Below, piece after piece: positions 1 through 8,087 of a stretch of 64,000 bases of DNA. The DNA lies in contig JBJMLA010000164.1 of the NCBI GenBank assembly GCA_045805505.1, positions 1 through 64,000 of the forward strand, written 5' to 3'. Every line of letters starts with the position of its first letter. Position 1 is the first letter of the stretch. The position numbers and the translations under genes are program-made. The notes under the pieces were generated by a model that was given only the letters and a program-made list of their open reading frames with translations, had not been told where the DNA came from and searched no databases. This DNA comes from BP-464 sp045805505 (GTDB taxonomy: Bacteria; Actinomycetota; Thermoleophilia; Solirubrobacterales; Solirubrobacteraceae).

Positions 1-819
1 CTGTCCACTCGACGCGGCGGGGAGCCGGGAGCGGGCCGCCTTGACACCGACGGGCGACGGCGCGAGCCCGGCGAGGTCGAACAGGCGCGCGGCCGGTGTG
101 GCGAGCGGCGGGGCCGCGGCCAGCGCCCAGTCGAGGAACGGGCCGGGCGCGCCGTCGAAGGCCACGCGGCCGCCGTCGAAGGCCAGGACGCGGTCGGCGG
201 CGGCCAGGCAGCGCTCGAGGCGGTGTTCGACGAGCACGACGGTCGTCCCCCACTCCTCGTTGAGGCGGCGCAGCAGCCAGATCAGCTCGTCTCCCGCGAC
301 GGGGTCGAGCTGCGACGTCGGCTCGTCGAGCACGACGACCCGCGGATGGCCGGCCAGCGCGGCCGCCAGCGCCACGCGCTGCAGCTCGCCGCCCGACAGC
401 TCGGAGGTCGAGCGGTCCAGCAGCGGCGCGATCCCCAGCGCCAGCGCGACCTCCTCGACGCCGCGCGCCACCGCCCCGGCGGGCTCGCCCCGGTTCTCCA
501 GCGGGAAGGCGAGCTCTGCGCGCACCGTCCCCATCACGGTCTGCGTCTCGGGGTCCTGCAGCAGCGTCCCGACCTCGGCGGCCAGCGCACCCGGGCCGTG
601 CTCGCGCGTGTCCATCCCCGCGACGACGGCGCGCCCGCCGAACGTCCCACCCAGCGCGTGCGGCGACAGGCCGCTGAGCACGCGCACGAGCGTCGACTTG
701 CCCGAACCCGACAGCCCGGCGACGACGACGAACTCCCCGTCTTCGATCTCGAGCGTCACGTCGCGCAGCGCGTCGACCGAAGCGCCCGGGTAGCGGTAGC
801 TGACGTTCTCGAGCCTCAT
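1..819 (-). CDS. ECF transporter ATP-binding subunit, partial (EcfA type)
   Basis: The frame is open from an ATG at 819 to the left edge, so the C-terminus is missing (273 residues seen). All ABC ATPase motifs are visible: Walker A GLSGSGKST, Q-loop LLQDPETQ, signature LSGGELQR, Walker B VVVLDEPT and an H-loop in VEHRLE. The Q-loop wording and the position directly after an EcfT gene (ATGA overlap) fit the energy-coupling-factor class, which powers vitamin and metal uptake. It is the last visible gene of the riboswitch-headed operon, so cobalamin or cobalt is the likely substrate. No S component is visible; it could lie beyond the left edge or elsewhere. Family assignment is sure, substrate is inferred. 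Confidence 0.9.
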   Translation of the reverse strand, partial: MRLENVSYRYPGASVDALRDVTLEIEDGEFVVVAGLSGSGKSTLVRVLSGLSPHALGGTFGGRAVVAGMDTREHGPGALAAEVGTLLQDPETQTVMGTVRAELAFPLENRGEPAGAVARGVEEVALALGIAPLLDRSTSELSGGELQRVALAAALAGHPRVVVLDEPTSQLDPVAGDELIWLLRRLNEEWGTTVVLVEHRLERCLAAADRVLAFDGGRVAFDGAPGPFLDWALAAAPPLATPAARLFDLAGLAPSPVGVKAARSRLPAASSGQ

Positions 820-1685
820 CGCGCGATTCCGCGACGGTCCAGGAACGGGGCCAGCGCGACGACCGCCAGCGCCACCGACAGGGCCAGCGGCTGCAGGACC
901 GGCGGCCCGTCGAGCCGGGGGTTCCAGGCGAACGAGGACGCGCCCGTACTCTCGCCGATGACCAGCAGGGCGAGCAGGCCCAGCGCGGAGGCCAGGAAGG
1001 CCAGGTCGTGGCGCGACCACGGCGTCCGGCCCGGACGCCCGGCGCCGGCCGGCCGCGCGCCGTAGCCGCGCAGCTCGAGCGCGGCGGACACGTCGAGCGC
1101 GCGCTCGAGCGCACCGCCGGCGACGGTCCGCACGACGGCCAGCCGCGACGGCTCCCCGGTCCCGCGGCAGCGCTGCCCGTCGGCCATCCGGCGCGCGTCG
1201 CGCTCCAGGACGCCGACCATCCGCGTCGCCACGGTCACCGTCAGCGCGGAGCGCAGCCCGCGGCGGCGGAACAGGCGCAGCACCTCGTCGGGGTCGACGG
1301 CCGCCGCGTAGAGCCCGAAGGCCAGGATCACCGCCACGGAACGCAGCGCCACGATCCCGCCGAGGACGGTCGCCTCGAGCGTGATGTCGAGCCGCCCGAG
1401 CGGCGGCACCTCCCCCAGCCGGGCGATCACCGTCAGCCCGTCGCGCAGCACGAGCGGCTCGATCAGCAGCCACATGATCCCGATGGTCAGCGCGACGCGC
1501 GCGGTGCGGCTCATGCGATCGCCGACGCGGGCGGCGAGCCCGGCCGCGACCACCGCGCCGACCAGGGCCGCCAGCACGAGTGGATGGTCGAAGACGAGCG
1601 CGCAGGCGGCGAGCGCCGCGCACCAGGCCACCGCCGCGACCGGCCGTGCGGCGTGCAGCGGGCTGGCACGCCGCGCGTAGATCAC
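816..1685 (-). CDS. ECF transporter transmembrane T component (EcfT/CbiQ family)
   Basis: A 289-residue integral membrane protein with hydrophobic segments near residues 15-55, 65-85, 105-125 and at the C-terminus. The cytoplasmic region ends in a motif of the CbiQ/EcfT type (ERALDVSAALELRGYG), the coupling helix that contacts the ATPases. Start and stop overlap its neighbours by 4 bases (ATGA) on both sides, so it is translated with the lipoprotein before it and the ATPase after it. Together with the ATPase it would form the energising module of a group I or II ECF importer. Substrate is inferred from the upstream cobalamin riboswitch. Confidence 0.88.
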   Translation of the reverse strand: MIYARRASPLHAARPVAAVAWCAALAACALVFDHPLVLAALVGAVVAAGLAARVGDRMSRTARVALTIGIMWLLIEPLVLRDGLTVIARLGEVPPLGRLDITLEATVLGGIVALRSVAVILAFGLYAAAVDPDEVLRLFRRRGLRSALTVTVATRMVGVLERDARRMADGQRCRGTGEPSRLAVVRTVAGGALERALDVSAALELRGYGARPAGAGRPGRTPWSRHDLAFLASALGLLALLVIGESTGASSFAWNPRLDGPPVLQPLALSVALAVVALAPFLDRRGIAR

Positions 1686-2614
1686 TGCGGCGCGTCCACC
1701 TGCGGCAGCGCGATGGGCACGTCGTCCTGCAGCGCGATGGCGAACTTGCCGCGCAGCGCGTCGGTCGTCAGCGCGCGAGCGGCCATCGCGATGCCCGCGT
1801 CGTCGGTGCCTGTGACGACCCAGACCGGGGGCTCGTTCTCGACCGCGCTGGCCGCGATCAGCCCGGTGCCCGGACCCAGCGTGCGCACGGTCTTGCCGGT
1901 CGGATCGAGCACGGCGATCTGCTTGCCGTCATCGGTCGGGATCGCGTAGACCCCGCTGTCCGCCGGCCCCTTGCCGATCAGCCGCAGCGTGAAGTCCGTG
2001 CGCACCTGCTCCCACGGCCCGACGACGACGCGGATCAGGTGCTCGCCGCCGCGCGTGGCCAGGGCCGCCTCGCCGGCCACGACCCCGACCGCCCCGAGCT
2101 GCTTCTGCACCTCGCCGCACACGTCGTCATAGCCCTCGGCGCACTCCACGCGCGCGGGAAGCTTCTCGCCGTCGATGCCGTGGTCGAACGGCTCGGGGAA
2201 GGCGCCGACGATCGCCGGAATGCGGTTGGTCGCGCCCCAGTCGTGGCGGTCCCACCACACCACGTCGCCGCGGTGCAGCTTGGTGCTCGCCGCGCCCTTG
2301 GGGGCCTCGACCCCGTTGACGTAATAGAACCAGTCGAACGGCCGGCCGCCCTCGCGACCGCCGGAGAGGCCCTCGATCGACTGCACGAAGCCGCCGCCGT
2401 AGCGCGTCTTGACGTCGAAGCCGCGCTGCAGCGCGCGCATCGCGGTCTCGTCGCCCGGCGCCTGGACCTCGGCCGGCGAGCCCTTGAGGTCGGCCGCCCC
2501 GAAGTCGCGCGTGACGAGCAGCGAGACCCCGCCGACGCTGTCGCCGGCGCCCACGCCGCAGCCCGCGGCCACGAACGCCGCCAGCCCGGCCGCGAGCGCG
2601 GCGCGCCACCTCAT
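1682..2614 (-). CDS. DUF4430-type lipoprotein, putative cobalamin-binding
   Basis: 310 residues. The N-terminus is a lipoprotein signal with lipobox VAAGC (Cys19), so it should be membrane-anchored and face outward. Residues about 30-126 match the DUF4430 pattern: WFYYVNG at 95-101 and a closing HRGDVVWWD segment. DUF4430 is the beta-rich domain shared with the C-terminal lobe of transcobalamin and intrinsic factor. Residues 130-310 are a second globular part I do not recognise. It overlaps the gene before and after by 4 bases. The riboswitch context suggests it captures B12 or a corrinoid for the ECF module; binding itself is inferred. Confidence 0.75.
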   Translation of the reverse strand: MRWRAALAAGLAAFVAAGCGVGAGDSVGGVSLLVTRDFGAADLKGSPAEVQAPGDETAMRALQRGFDVKTRYGGGFVQSIEGLSGGREGGRPFDWFYYVNGVEAPKGAASTKLHRGDVVWWDRHDWGATNRIPAIVGAFPEPFDHGIDGEKLPARVECAEGYDDVCGEVQKQLGAVGVVAGEAALATRGGEHLIRVVVGPWEQVRTDFTLRLIGKGPADSGVYAIPTDDGKQIAVLDPTGKTVRTLGPGTGLIAASAVENEPPVWVVTGTDDAGIAMAARALTTDALRGKFAIALQDDVPIALPQVDAPQ

Positions 2615-3375
2615 CCCACGCGCACCTGACGGTCGAACGCGCGGACCAGGCCGCGCTTGGTCGCGGTCAGCCGCACGCGGCCGCCACTTCCGGGAGCGCG
2701 CACCGTGGCCACGCCGCGGCGGTTGGTGGTCGCCGACCGCGAGCCGAAGCTCACGCGCGCGCCACCGATCCGCCGGCCGTGGCCGAAGTCGTCATAGCCG
2801 CGGACGACGACCCGCAGCCGCCCGCCACGGGAGACCCGGCCGGCGCTGCGCACCGCCAGCGTCCGCTGGCAGCTCCCGCTGCGCGACAGCCGGCACCAGA
2901 ACCACGTGACGTGGGCACCCGCGCGCAGCAGACCGCTGCCGAACGGGCCCGAGGGGTCCGCGGCGCCGGCGCTGCCCGAGCGCGACCCGACCTTGTAGGT
3001 CCAGCCGTCGCGACCGCGGTTGCGATCGCCGCCGATCCGCGTGACGAACAGCGCCCCGCCGTCGGCCGCCCGGCGCGAGCACGAGCCGCCGTAGTCGCGG
3101 ACGGTGAACGAGGGGCCGCCGGAGCGGCGTGCCCCCGCCAGCGCGGCGAGCGGCGTGCCGCGGCCGGCAGCACAGCGCTTGCCCGACGCGCGCACGACCA
3201 CGCCGCGGGCGTCGACCGTCCGCGGGGCGAGCAGCAGATCAGCGCGCCCGACGACCATCACCCGTAAGCGCGGCGCAGCACCCGCGACGGCCGCCGGAGC
3301 GACCGTCGCGAGTGCCGCCGCGAGGGCGATCGCCCTACTTGACGATGCGAACCGAATCGGTCTCGGAGCGCACAT
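2611..3375 (-). CDS. Secreted DUF4430-like protein
   Basis: 254 residues with an export signal (basic start, hydrophobic 15-33, AGA cleavage region). Residues about 35-165 carry a DUF4430-like segment (WTYKVG near 125-130, then AGAHVTWFW near 153-160). Residues 175-254 look like a small Ig-like or carboxypeptidase-regulatory-like beta domain (RVSRGGRLRVVVRGYD ... GVATVRAPG). Four cysteines may form disulfides. The ATG overlaps the end of the preceding gene by 41 bases; a later start would remove the signal peptide, so I keep it. Part of the B12-riboswitch operon. Confidence 0.65.
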   Translation of the reverse strand: MCAPRPIRFASSSRAIALAAALATVAPAAVAGAAPRLRVMVVGRADLLLAPRTVDARGVVVRASGKRCAAGRGTPLAALAGARRSGGPSFTVRDYGGSCSRRAADGGALFVTRIGGDRNRGRDGWTYKVGSRSGSAGAADPSGPFGSGLLRAGAHVTWFWCRLSRSGSCQRTLAVRSAGRVSRGGRLRVVVRGYDDFGHGRRIGGARVSFGSRSATTNRRGVATVRAPGSGGRVRLTATKRGLVRAFDRQVRVG

Positions 3376-4051
3376 GGCCCGACTTCGTGGCGTAGATCGT
3401 CGCCGTGCCGGTCTTGGTCCCCTTGACCTTGATCTGGCCCAGCTTGTTGGTCTTGCCGAGCTTCGCGCCGTTGACGAACACGGTCGCTCCGGCCTCGGCT
3501 GTCGCCTTGCCGCTCGGGGCGTAGTCGACGATCTTCACCGTGCGCACGGTGCCGCGCTTGATGGTCTTGGCCACGCGCACGCCCAGCGGGGTGACCTCCG
3601 GCGGGCACTGCTGGGTGTCGGGGTCATAGACGCAGGCCTGACGGAAGACGAGGACGTCGTCGCCCGCACCGAGCTTGGCATCGCAGAAGCCGACTGACGA
3701 GGCCTTGTGGTTGACCCACAGCTCGTAGAAGTCGTTGCCGGACGCCTTCTGGCCCTTGATGGTGTCGACGAAGAACCCGAGGCCCTCCGAGAAGGAGCCG
3801 CCCCAGTCACCGCCGGTGCCGGCGTGCAGGGCGCCGAGCGCGCTCTGGCCGTTGCAGCTGTGCGACGGGTCGGCGTCGTTCTTGTTGGTGATCGGCGCGT
3901 CGGCCAGCGTGACCTTGCGCTCCTTGACGAGGGTCTTGTTGCTCTTGCCTTCGATGCGGATCGTCACGTTGAACGAATCCGCCGCGAACGCGGACGGAGC
4001 AGAGACCAGCAGTACGGCTCCACACAGGAGACCGGTGAGACGAATGGGCAT
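3335..4051 (-). CDS. Secreted DUF4430-like protein, first gene of the B12 operon
   Basis: 238 residues. I choose the ATG at 4051 rather than the GTG at 4060 because an AAGGGG motif sits 9 bases before it. Signal peptide residues 1-23 (cleavage near AFA/A). Residues 24-140 hold a DUF4430-like region (FYELWVNHK near 108-116, LGAGDDVLVF near 127-136) with four cysteines (66, 123, 140 and one just after). Residues 165-238 form a repeat-type beta domain (VFVNGAKLGKTNKLGQIKVKG) also seen at the end of the next gene. It lies directly downstream of the cobalamin riboswitch, so its translation or transcription should fall when B12 is plentiful. Confidence 0.7.
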   Translation of the reverse strand: MPIRLTGLLCGAVLLVSAPSAFAADSFNVTIRIEGKSNKTLVKERKVTLADAPITNKNDADPSHSCNGQSALGALHAGTGGDWGGSFSEGLGFFVDTIKGQKASGNDFYELWVNHKASSVGFCDAKLGAGDDVLVFRQACVYDPDTQQCPPEVTPLGVRVAKTIKRGTVRTVKIVDYAPSGKATAEAGATVFVNGAKLGKTNKLGQIKVKGTKTGTATIYATKSGHVRSETDSVRIVK

Positions 4052-4090
4052 ATGAGCCACCCCTTTCCTCGAGGGTGTTCGGCTTTTTCG

Positions 4091-4268
4091 GTCGGAGCGA
4101 GGTCTCCTGGCTTCCGGGCTTTCCCATCACGCCTTCCCGAGCCGTCGCGCGGTCTCAGTGGCTGCGCATCCGTTGCGCAGTGATGGACATCCCCGGTCAC
4201 AGTGGCGGGTCCGCGTCGGTTTCTCACCGGCTTCCCTTCACCACCGACCGTTGGTCGCCGGCAATGGT
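4091..4268 (-). promoter_or_regulatory. Cobalamin (B12) riboswitch
   Basis: Read on the minus strand, the stretch contains the hallmarks of the AdoCbl/cobalamin riboswitch in order: GGGAAGCCGGTG then AGAAACC, the CGCCACTG core near 4203-4210, the GGGAAGGCG arm, and the B12 box AAGCCAGGAGACCTCGCTCC at about 4095-4114. The start codon at 4051 follows about 40 bases later. This is a direct sequence match to a well-known class. Ligand binding by adenosyl- or aquo-cobalamin is expected to repress the downstream DUF4430-EcfT-EcfA operon. The promoter must lie close to or inside the divergent adenosyltransferase gene. Confidence 0.95.
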
Positions 4269-4283
4269 AGCGTCGGAGACCGG

Positions 4284-4853
4284 ATGACGGTCAACCTCAC
4301 GCGCATCTACACGCGGCTGGGCGATGGCGGCGAGACCCACCTCGGCGACATGAGCCGGGTGCCCAAGACGCACCCCCGGATCGAGGCCTACGGCGCGATC
4401 GACGAGCTCAACGCCTACGTGGGCGTCGCGCTGGCCACGGGCGGTCTGACCGAGCAGTTCGCGGCCTGGCTCCAGCAGATCCAGAACGACCTGTTCGACT
4501 GCGGCGCCGACCTGTCGGTGCCCGAGGGCGGCGAGCGCGAGCGCCTGCGCGTCCTGCCCGAGCAGACCGCATGGCTCGAGGAGGCCTGCGACGAGGTCAA
4601 CGCGACGCTGCCCAACCTGAAGTCCTTCGTCCTGCCCGGCGGGACGCCGGCCGCCGCCGCGCTGCACGTCTGCCGCACGATCTGCCGGCGCGCCGAGCGC
4701 CGCACGCTGCTCGTCGAGGACGCAAACCCCGAGGTCGTCCGCTACCTCAACCGGCTCTCGGACCTGCTGTTCATCCTCAGCCGCGGCGCCAACCACGCCG
4801 CCACCGGCTCCGAGCCGCTCTGGCAGCCCGGCGCCTCGCGCTCGTCCTCCTAG
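4284..4853 (+). CDS. pduO: Cob(I)alamin adenosyltransferase, PduO type
   Basis: 189 residues from the ATG at 4284. It shows the PduO-family ATP-binding start (TRIYTRLGDGGETHLGD, the T-R-x-G-D-x-G-x-T motif), the YGAIDELNAYVG helix and the conserved RTICRRAERR helix. The enzyme moves the 5'-deoxyadenosyl group of ATP onto cob(I)alamin to make coenzyme B12. It is divergent from the riboswitch operon with only about 15 bases between the aptamer and its ATG, linking cobalamin capture, import and activation at one locus. The riboswitch is on the other strand and does not precede this gene. Confidence 0.95.
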   Translation: MTVNLTRIYTRLGDGGETHLGDMSRVPKTHPRIEAYGAIDELNAYVGVALATGGLTEQFAAWLQQIQNDLFDCGADLSVPEGGERERLRVLPEQTAWLEEACDEVNATLPNLKSFVLPGGTPAAAALHVCRTICRRAERRTLLVEDANPEVVRYLNRLSDLLFILSRGANHAATGSEPLWQPGASRSSS

Positions 4854-5680
4854 AGCTCGCGCGCGCTGCGCGCCACGAGCGTGACGAGCACCGCGATGAG
4901 CGCGGCCATCACCGTGCCGGCGGCCAGCAGCGTCGTGTTGCGATCGGCCTGCTCGAGCAGCCGCGCCGGGCGGAAGTAGGTCAGCGCGAGCACGGCGAGG
5001 ATCGCCACCGCCGTCCCCGCCGCCGTGAGGATGCTGCGCCAGTCGGGTGCCGCGTCGGGCTCGGTCTCGACATCAGGCCACTGGCGCGCCGCGGCCACCG
5101 CGAGCAGCACGAAGCCGGCCGACAGCAGGTAGGCGCCGATCACGTCGCTCGGGAAGTGCCAGACCAGCGCGATGACCGTCGAGCCCATGGCCAGCGCGTA
5201 GGCGCCGCCGAGCAGCGCGACGAGCGGCCGGGCCGCGCGCGGGGCGACGAGCAGCGCGCAGAGCGCCGCGGTCATCGCCCCTGTCGTGTGGCCGCTGGGC
5301 CACGACGCGTTGCTGATGTGGTCGGCGAAGCGCACCGAGTGGTCGCGCGCCTGCGCGGTGAGCACCTTGAGCACCTCGGCGGTGATCGGGGCGCTGACCA
5401 GCGCCACGCCGGCGAACAGCGCCAGGCGCCTGCGGCCGCGCGCGAACGCCGTTCCGACGATGGCCAGGGTGATCAGCAGGTACGGCCCGGGGTCGCCGAA
5501 GTGCACGATCGGCTCGAGCGCGCGCTCGACGTCGTAGAAGCGCAGCCGCGTGAAGCCGCGCAGGACGCGCGCGTCGAGCGATTCGCCGTCGGTGAACAGG
5601 TGCGCGACGATGCCGACCACGGTCAGCGCCGCCAGACAGCCCAGAGCTCCTTCGAGGGCTGGGCGCGGGCGCGTCGGCAT
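4850..5680 (-). CDS. PAP2-family membrane phosphatase
   Basis: From the ATG at 5680 the protein has 276 residues with about six membrane segments. The three phosphatase motifs are present: K105 with R112 (KVLTAQAR, a relaxed KX6RP), PSGH at 128-131 and the S-x-H-x3-D motif ending WHFPSD (H175, D179). It should dephosphorylate a lipid phosphate, perhaps phosphatidic acid or undecaprenyl pyrophosphate, at the outer membrane face. An upstream ATG at 5734 would add 18 residues overlapping the divergent gene and seems less likely. It converges with the adenosyltransferase, the stop codons overlapping by 4 bases. Confidence 0.82.
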   Translation of the reverse strand: MPTRPRPALEGALGCLAALTVVGIVAHLFTDGESLDARVLRGFTRLRFYDVERALEPIVHFGDPGPYLLITLAIVGTAFARGRRRLALFAGVALVSAPITAEVLKVLTAQARDHSVRFADHISNASWPSGHTTGAMTAALCALLVAPRAARPLVALLGGAYALAMGSTVIALVWHFPSDVIGAYLLSAGFVLLAVAAARQWPDVETEPDAAPDWRSILTAAGTAVAILAVLALTYFRPARLLEQADRNTTLLAAGTVMAALIAVLVTLVARSAREL

Positions 5681-5732
5681 CTCGCGGCAGGCTACGGCAG
5701 GGCTGCAGGCCCTTTCGGCGAATCCGGCTTGC

Positions 5733-6101
5733 ATGCCGCGTGCCGCGCCGCGCCCCGCCGAGCTGACGGGCTGGACCGACTGGCGCGTCGACGACTGCCG
5801 CGGCCAGCGCGTGGGGACGCTCGCCGCGGTCTACGAGGACCTCGCCTCGGCCGCCCCCGCCTGGTTCCTCGTGCGGCTCGGCCGCTACTCGACCCGCTTC
5901 GTCCTGACCCCGCCGGCCGAGGTGCTCTCCTGGCACGGGCGCATCTCCCTGCCGTGGGAGCGCCTGCGGATCGAGCGCGCGCCGCTGCTCTATTGCGCAC
6001 CGCCGGAGGTGACCCAGGACATGGAGGACGAACTGCGCCGCCACTACCGCCTGGTGGAGATCTCCGACGTCAACATGACCATCCGCCGGTCGCTCGCGTA
6101 A
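5733..6101 (+). CDS. PRC-barrel-like domain protein
   Basis: 122 residues from the ATG at 5733. The first 50 residues (TGWTDWRVDDCRGQRVGTLAAVY ... PAWFLVRLG) have the pattern of a PRC-barrel: a glycine-containing turn followed by beta strands. The end (DMEDELRRHYRL) is a short charged helix. PRC-barrels occur in RNA-processing, photosynthetic and stress proteins; no specific role can be read here. It is divergent from the PAP2 gene with a 52-base gap that must hold both promoters. Confidence 0.6.
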   Translation: MPRAAPRPAELTGWTDWRVDDCRGQRVGTLAAVYEDLASAAPAWFLVRLGRYSTRFVLTPPAEVLSWHGRISLPWERLRIERAPLLYCAPPEVTQDMEDELRRHYRLVEISDVNMTIRRSLA

Positions 6102-6185
6102 CCGGGGTTACCCCCCGCTACCATGGCGCAACGTAGGCGCTGACCGGCCCTGCGGAAACGCACCACGCACAAAGGGCAGGCTCAG

Positions 6186-7211
6186 TTGAACGCAGCGATC
6201 GCAGTCCCGACGGGCGAGAACACGCGCGCGCCGTGGAAGTCCCTCATCCGCCCGTACGCGACGCCGCGCCTCGGCCGCTCGTGGCTGGAAGTGGCGACGT
6301 CGGTCGTGCCGTACCTCGGGCTGCTGGTGGCGATGTACTTCCTGCTCGACGTCAGCGTGTGGCTCACGTTCGCGCTCGCGCCGCTGACCGCCGGCTTCCT
6401 GCTGCGCACGTTCATCCTCTTCCATGACTGCACGCACGGCTCGCTGTGGCACAGCAAGCGCGCCAACGCCTGGTCGGGCCGGGTGCTCGGCCTGCTGCTG
6501 TTCATGCCGTTCGAGAGCTGGGGCCACAGCCACGCCGTCCACCACGCGACGGCCGGCGACCTCGAGCGCCGCGGCACCGGCGACGTGCCGATGCTCACCG
6601 TGGCCGAGTACCTGGCCAAGGACGCGCGCGGCCGGCGCCTGTACCGCGCCTACCGCCACCCGGCGGTCATGTTCGGACTCGGGCCGATCGTCTCGTTCTT
6701 CGTCGGGCCGCGCCTGGTCCCCAAGGACGCCCGGCCGCGCATCCGCCGCGCGATCATCCGCACCAACATCGCCCTGGCCGTGATGGTCGGCGTCGCCTGC
6801 TGGCTGCTGGGACCGCTCGAGTACCTGGCGATCATGCTTCCGGCCGCGTGGCTGGCGGGCTCGGCCGGCATCTTCCTCTTCTACGTCCAGCATCAGTTCG
6901 AGGACGCCTACTGGGAGACCGGCGAGAACTGGGACTACGGCGACGCCGCGATCCGCGGCAGCTCCTACTTCCAGCTCCCCCGGGTCCTGCAGTACTTCAC
7001 GGGCAACATCGGCTTTCACCACGTCCACCACCTCAGCGCGCGGGTCCCCAACTACAACCTGCAGCGCGCCCATGAGGAGATCGACCTCTTCCGCGACGTC
7101 CCGACCCTGACGATCCGCGACGCCATGCGGTGCACGCGCCTCAAGCTCTGGGACGAGGAAACCGAGCGGATGGTCGGCTTCGACGAGGTGGAAGGAACCG
7201 GACGCGGCTAG
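6186..7211 (+). CDS. Membrane fatty-acid desaturase (acyl-lipid type)
   Basis: 341 residues from a TTG start at 6186 preceded by AAAGGGCAGG. Three histidine boxes for a di-iron centre are visible: HDCTH at 80-84, HAVHH at 116-120 and HHVHH at 278-282, plus QHQFE at 235-239. Four or more membrane segments lie between them (40-65, 65-80, 192-215, 215-235). This is the acyl-lipid delta-9/delta-12 desaturase class (DesA/DesC-like), which inserts a cis double bond into membrane fatty acids using O2 and electrons from ferredoxin or a similar donor. No redox partner is adjacent. Family is certain, regiospecificity is not. Confidence 0.9.
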   Translation: MNAAIAVPTGENTRAPWKSLIRPYATPRLGRSWLEVATSVVPYLGLLVAMYFLLDVSVWLTFALAPLTAGFLLRTFILFHDCTHGSLWHSKRANAWSGRVLGLLLFMPFESWGHSHAVHHATAGDLERRGTGDVPMLTVAEYLAKDARGRRLYRAYRHPAVMFGLGPIVSFFVGPRLVPKDARPRIRRAIIRTNIALAVMVGVACWLLGPLEYLAIMLPAAWLAGSAGIFLFYVQHQFEDAYWETGENWDYGDAAIRGSSYFQLPRVLQYFTGNIGFHHVHHLSARVPNYNLQRAHEEIDLFRDVPTLTIRDAMRCTRLKLWDEETERMVGFDEVEGTGRG

Positions 7212-7224
7212 CGTCAGTCATCCC

Positions 7225-7533
7225 ATGAACAAGATCCTCCCCATTCTCGCGACCGCCGCCGCCGCGCTGGCGCTCAGCGTTCCCGCCTTCGGCGCCACCA
7301 AGGGCGTCAAGGTCGTCGACGACAAGTTCAGCGCCGCCACCATCACGATCCACAAGGGCGACACCGTCAAGTGGACCTGGGCCGGCAAGAACCCCCACAA
7401 CGTCAAGTTCTCCGGCTTCACCTCGAAGGTGCAGGTCAAGGGCACCTTCTCGCACCGCTTCAAGAAGAAGGGCACCTTCAAGTACCTGTGCGTGATCCAC
7501 TCCGGCATGACCGGCAAGGTCATCGTCAAGTAG
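7225..7533 (+). CDS. Secreted cupredoxin (plastocyanin-like)
   Basis: 102 residues with a signal peptide (1-23, cleavage after AFG). The type-1 copper ligands are all present and correctly spaced: H58 in NPHNV, C89 and H92 in CVIHSGM, and M95. It is a small exported electron carrier. It starts 14 bases after the desaturase stop and may be cotranscribed with it, though a functional link is only suggested by position. A GC-rich hairpin follows the stop. Confidence 0.88.
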   Translation: MNKILPILATAAAALALSVPAFGATKGVKVVDDKFSAATITIHKGDTVKWTWAGKNPHNVKFSGFTSKVQVKGTFSHRFKKKGTFKYLCVIHSGMTGKVIVK

Positions 7534-7548
7534 CACGCCGTTCGCGCT

Positions 7549-7576
7549 GCGCCGCCGCGTGATCGCGCGGCGGCGC
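7549..7576 (+). terminator. Hairpin after the cupredoxin gene
   Basis: An 11-bp perfect stem (GCGCCGCCGCG at 7549-7559 with CGCGGCGGCGC at 7566-7576) and a 6-base loop, 15 bases after the stop codon. There is no T-run, which is common for terminators in very GC-rich actinobacteria. Confidence 0.55.
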
Positions 7577-7641
7577 CCGCCGTCTGAGAATCATTTGGCC
7601 TGAGGTCCCAACCTTTGGCCCGCACGCCCGTCTCAGCGGGC

Positions 7642-7854
7642 ATGAACGGATTCTTCGCAATGAGCAGGGATGTTCGCGAGACCGGACCGCGCGAGGGCCT
7701 GCGCTGGGAATGCCGCAGCTGCACGAGCCACGGCGTCGCCCCCGGCGTCTGCCGCCTCTGCCTGTGCGGGACCATGCGCCCGCTGGTGAGCGCGAGCGCG
7801 CCGTGGTCGTTCGCAGACCGTCGCCCGGGCCGTTCGCGGACCGCCCACGGCTAG
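7642..7854 (+). CDS. Possible small zinc-ribbon-like protein
   Basis: A 70-residue frame with two close cysteine clusters (ECRSC and CRLCLC, 11 residues apart), the layout of a small zinc ribbon. There is no clear ribosome binding site and no homolog I recognise, so the frame may be chance in GC-rich DNA. The region 7577-7988 otherwise holds only hairpins and the start of the tRNA region. Confidence 0.25.
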   Translation: MNGFFAMSRDVRETGPREGLRWECRSCTSHGVAPGVCRLCLCGTMRPLVSASAPWSFADRRPGRSRTAHG

Positions 7855-7896
7855 GGTCCGCAGCGATCACCGGGACCTTTCATCCTGGCGATCCAT

Positions 7897-7935
7897 GCCC
7901 CCGGCCGGCTTTTCACCGGTGCGGGGGCGATTTTC
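7897..7935 (+). terminator. Hairpin terminator candidate with T-rich tail
   Basis: GCCCCC at 7897-7902 pairs with GGGGGC at 7923-7928, with an inner CCGG/CCGG pair, followed by GATTTTC. It could end transcription coming from the left before the convergent tRNA genes. Confidence 0.45.
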
Positions 7936-7957
7936 GTACCGCGCCGGGCCACAACGA

Positions 7958-7985
7958 CGAAAGCCCCGCGTCAGCGAGGCTTTCG
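7958..7985 (-). terminator. Terminator of tRNA-Glu
   Basis: On the minus strand, CGAAAGCCTCGC and GCGGGGCTTTCG form a 12-bp stem (one G-T pair) with a 4-base loop. It begins 3 bases after the tRNA-Glu 3' end and is followed by TCGTTGT. Confidence 0.7.
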
Positions 7986-7988
7986 GAG

Positions 7989-8061
7989 TACCGCCACGGG
8001 GATTCGAACCCCGGTTTCCGCCGTGAGAGGGCGGCGTCCTAGTCCCCTAGACGATGGCGGC
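7989..8061 (-). tRNA. tRNA-Glu (anticodon CUC)
   Basis: Cloverleaf of 73 bases on the minus strand: acceptor GCCGCCA with TGGCGGT, anticodon stem CCGCC/GGCGG around loop CTCTCAC giving CUC, and T-arm GGGGTTCGAATCCCC. The discriminator is A and no CCA is encoded. Confidence 0.95.
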
Positions 8062-8087
8062 TAGAGGCGCGCGTCAGAGTAGCAATC

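Noticed and set aside
41..1065. Two plus-strand frames at the left edge
   Set aside because: They are antisense to the ABC ATPase and EcfT genes, whose motifs are unambiguous on the minus strand.
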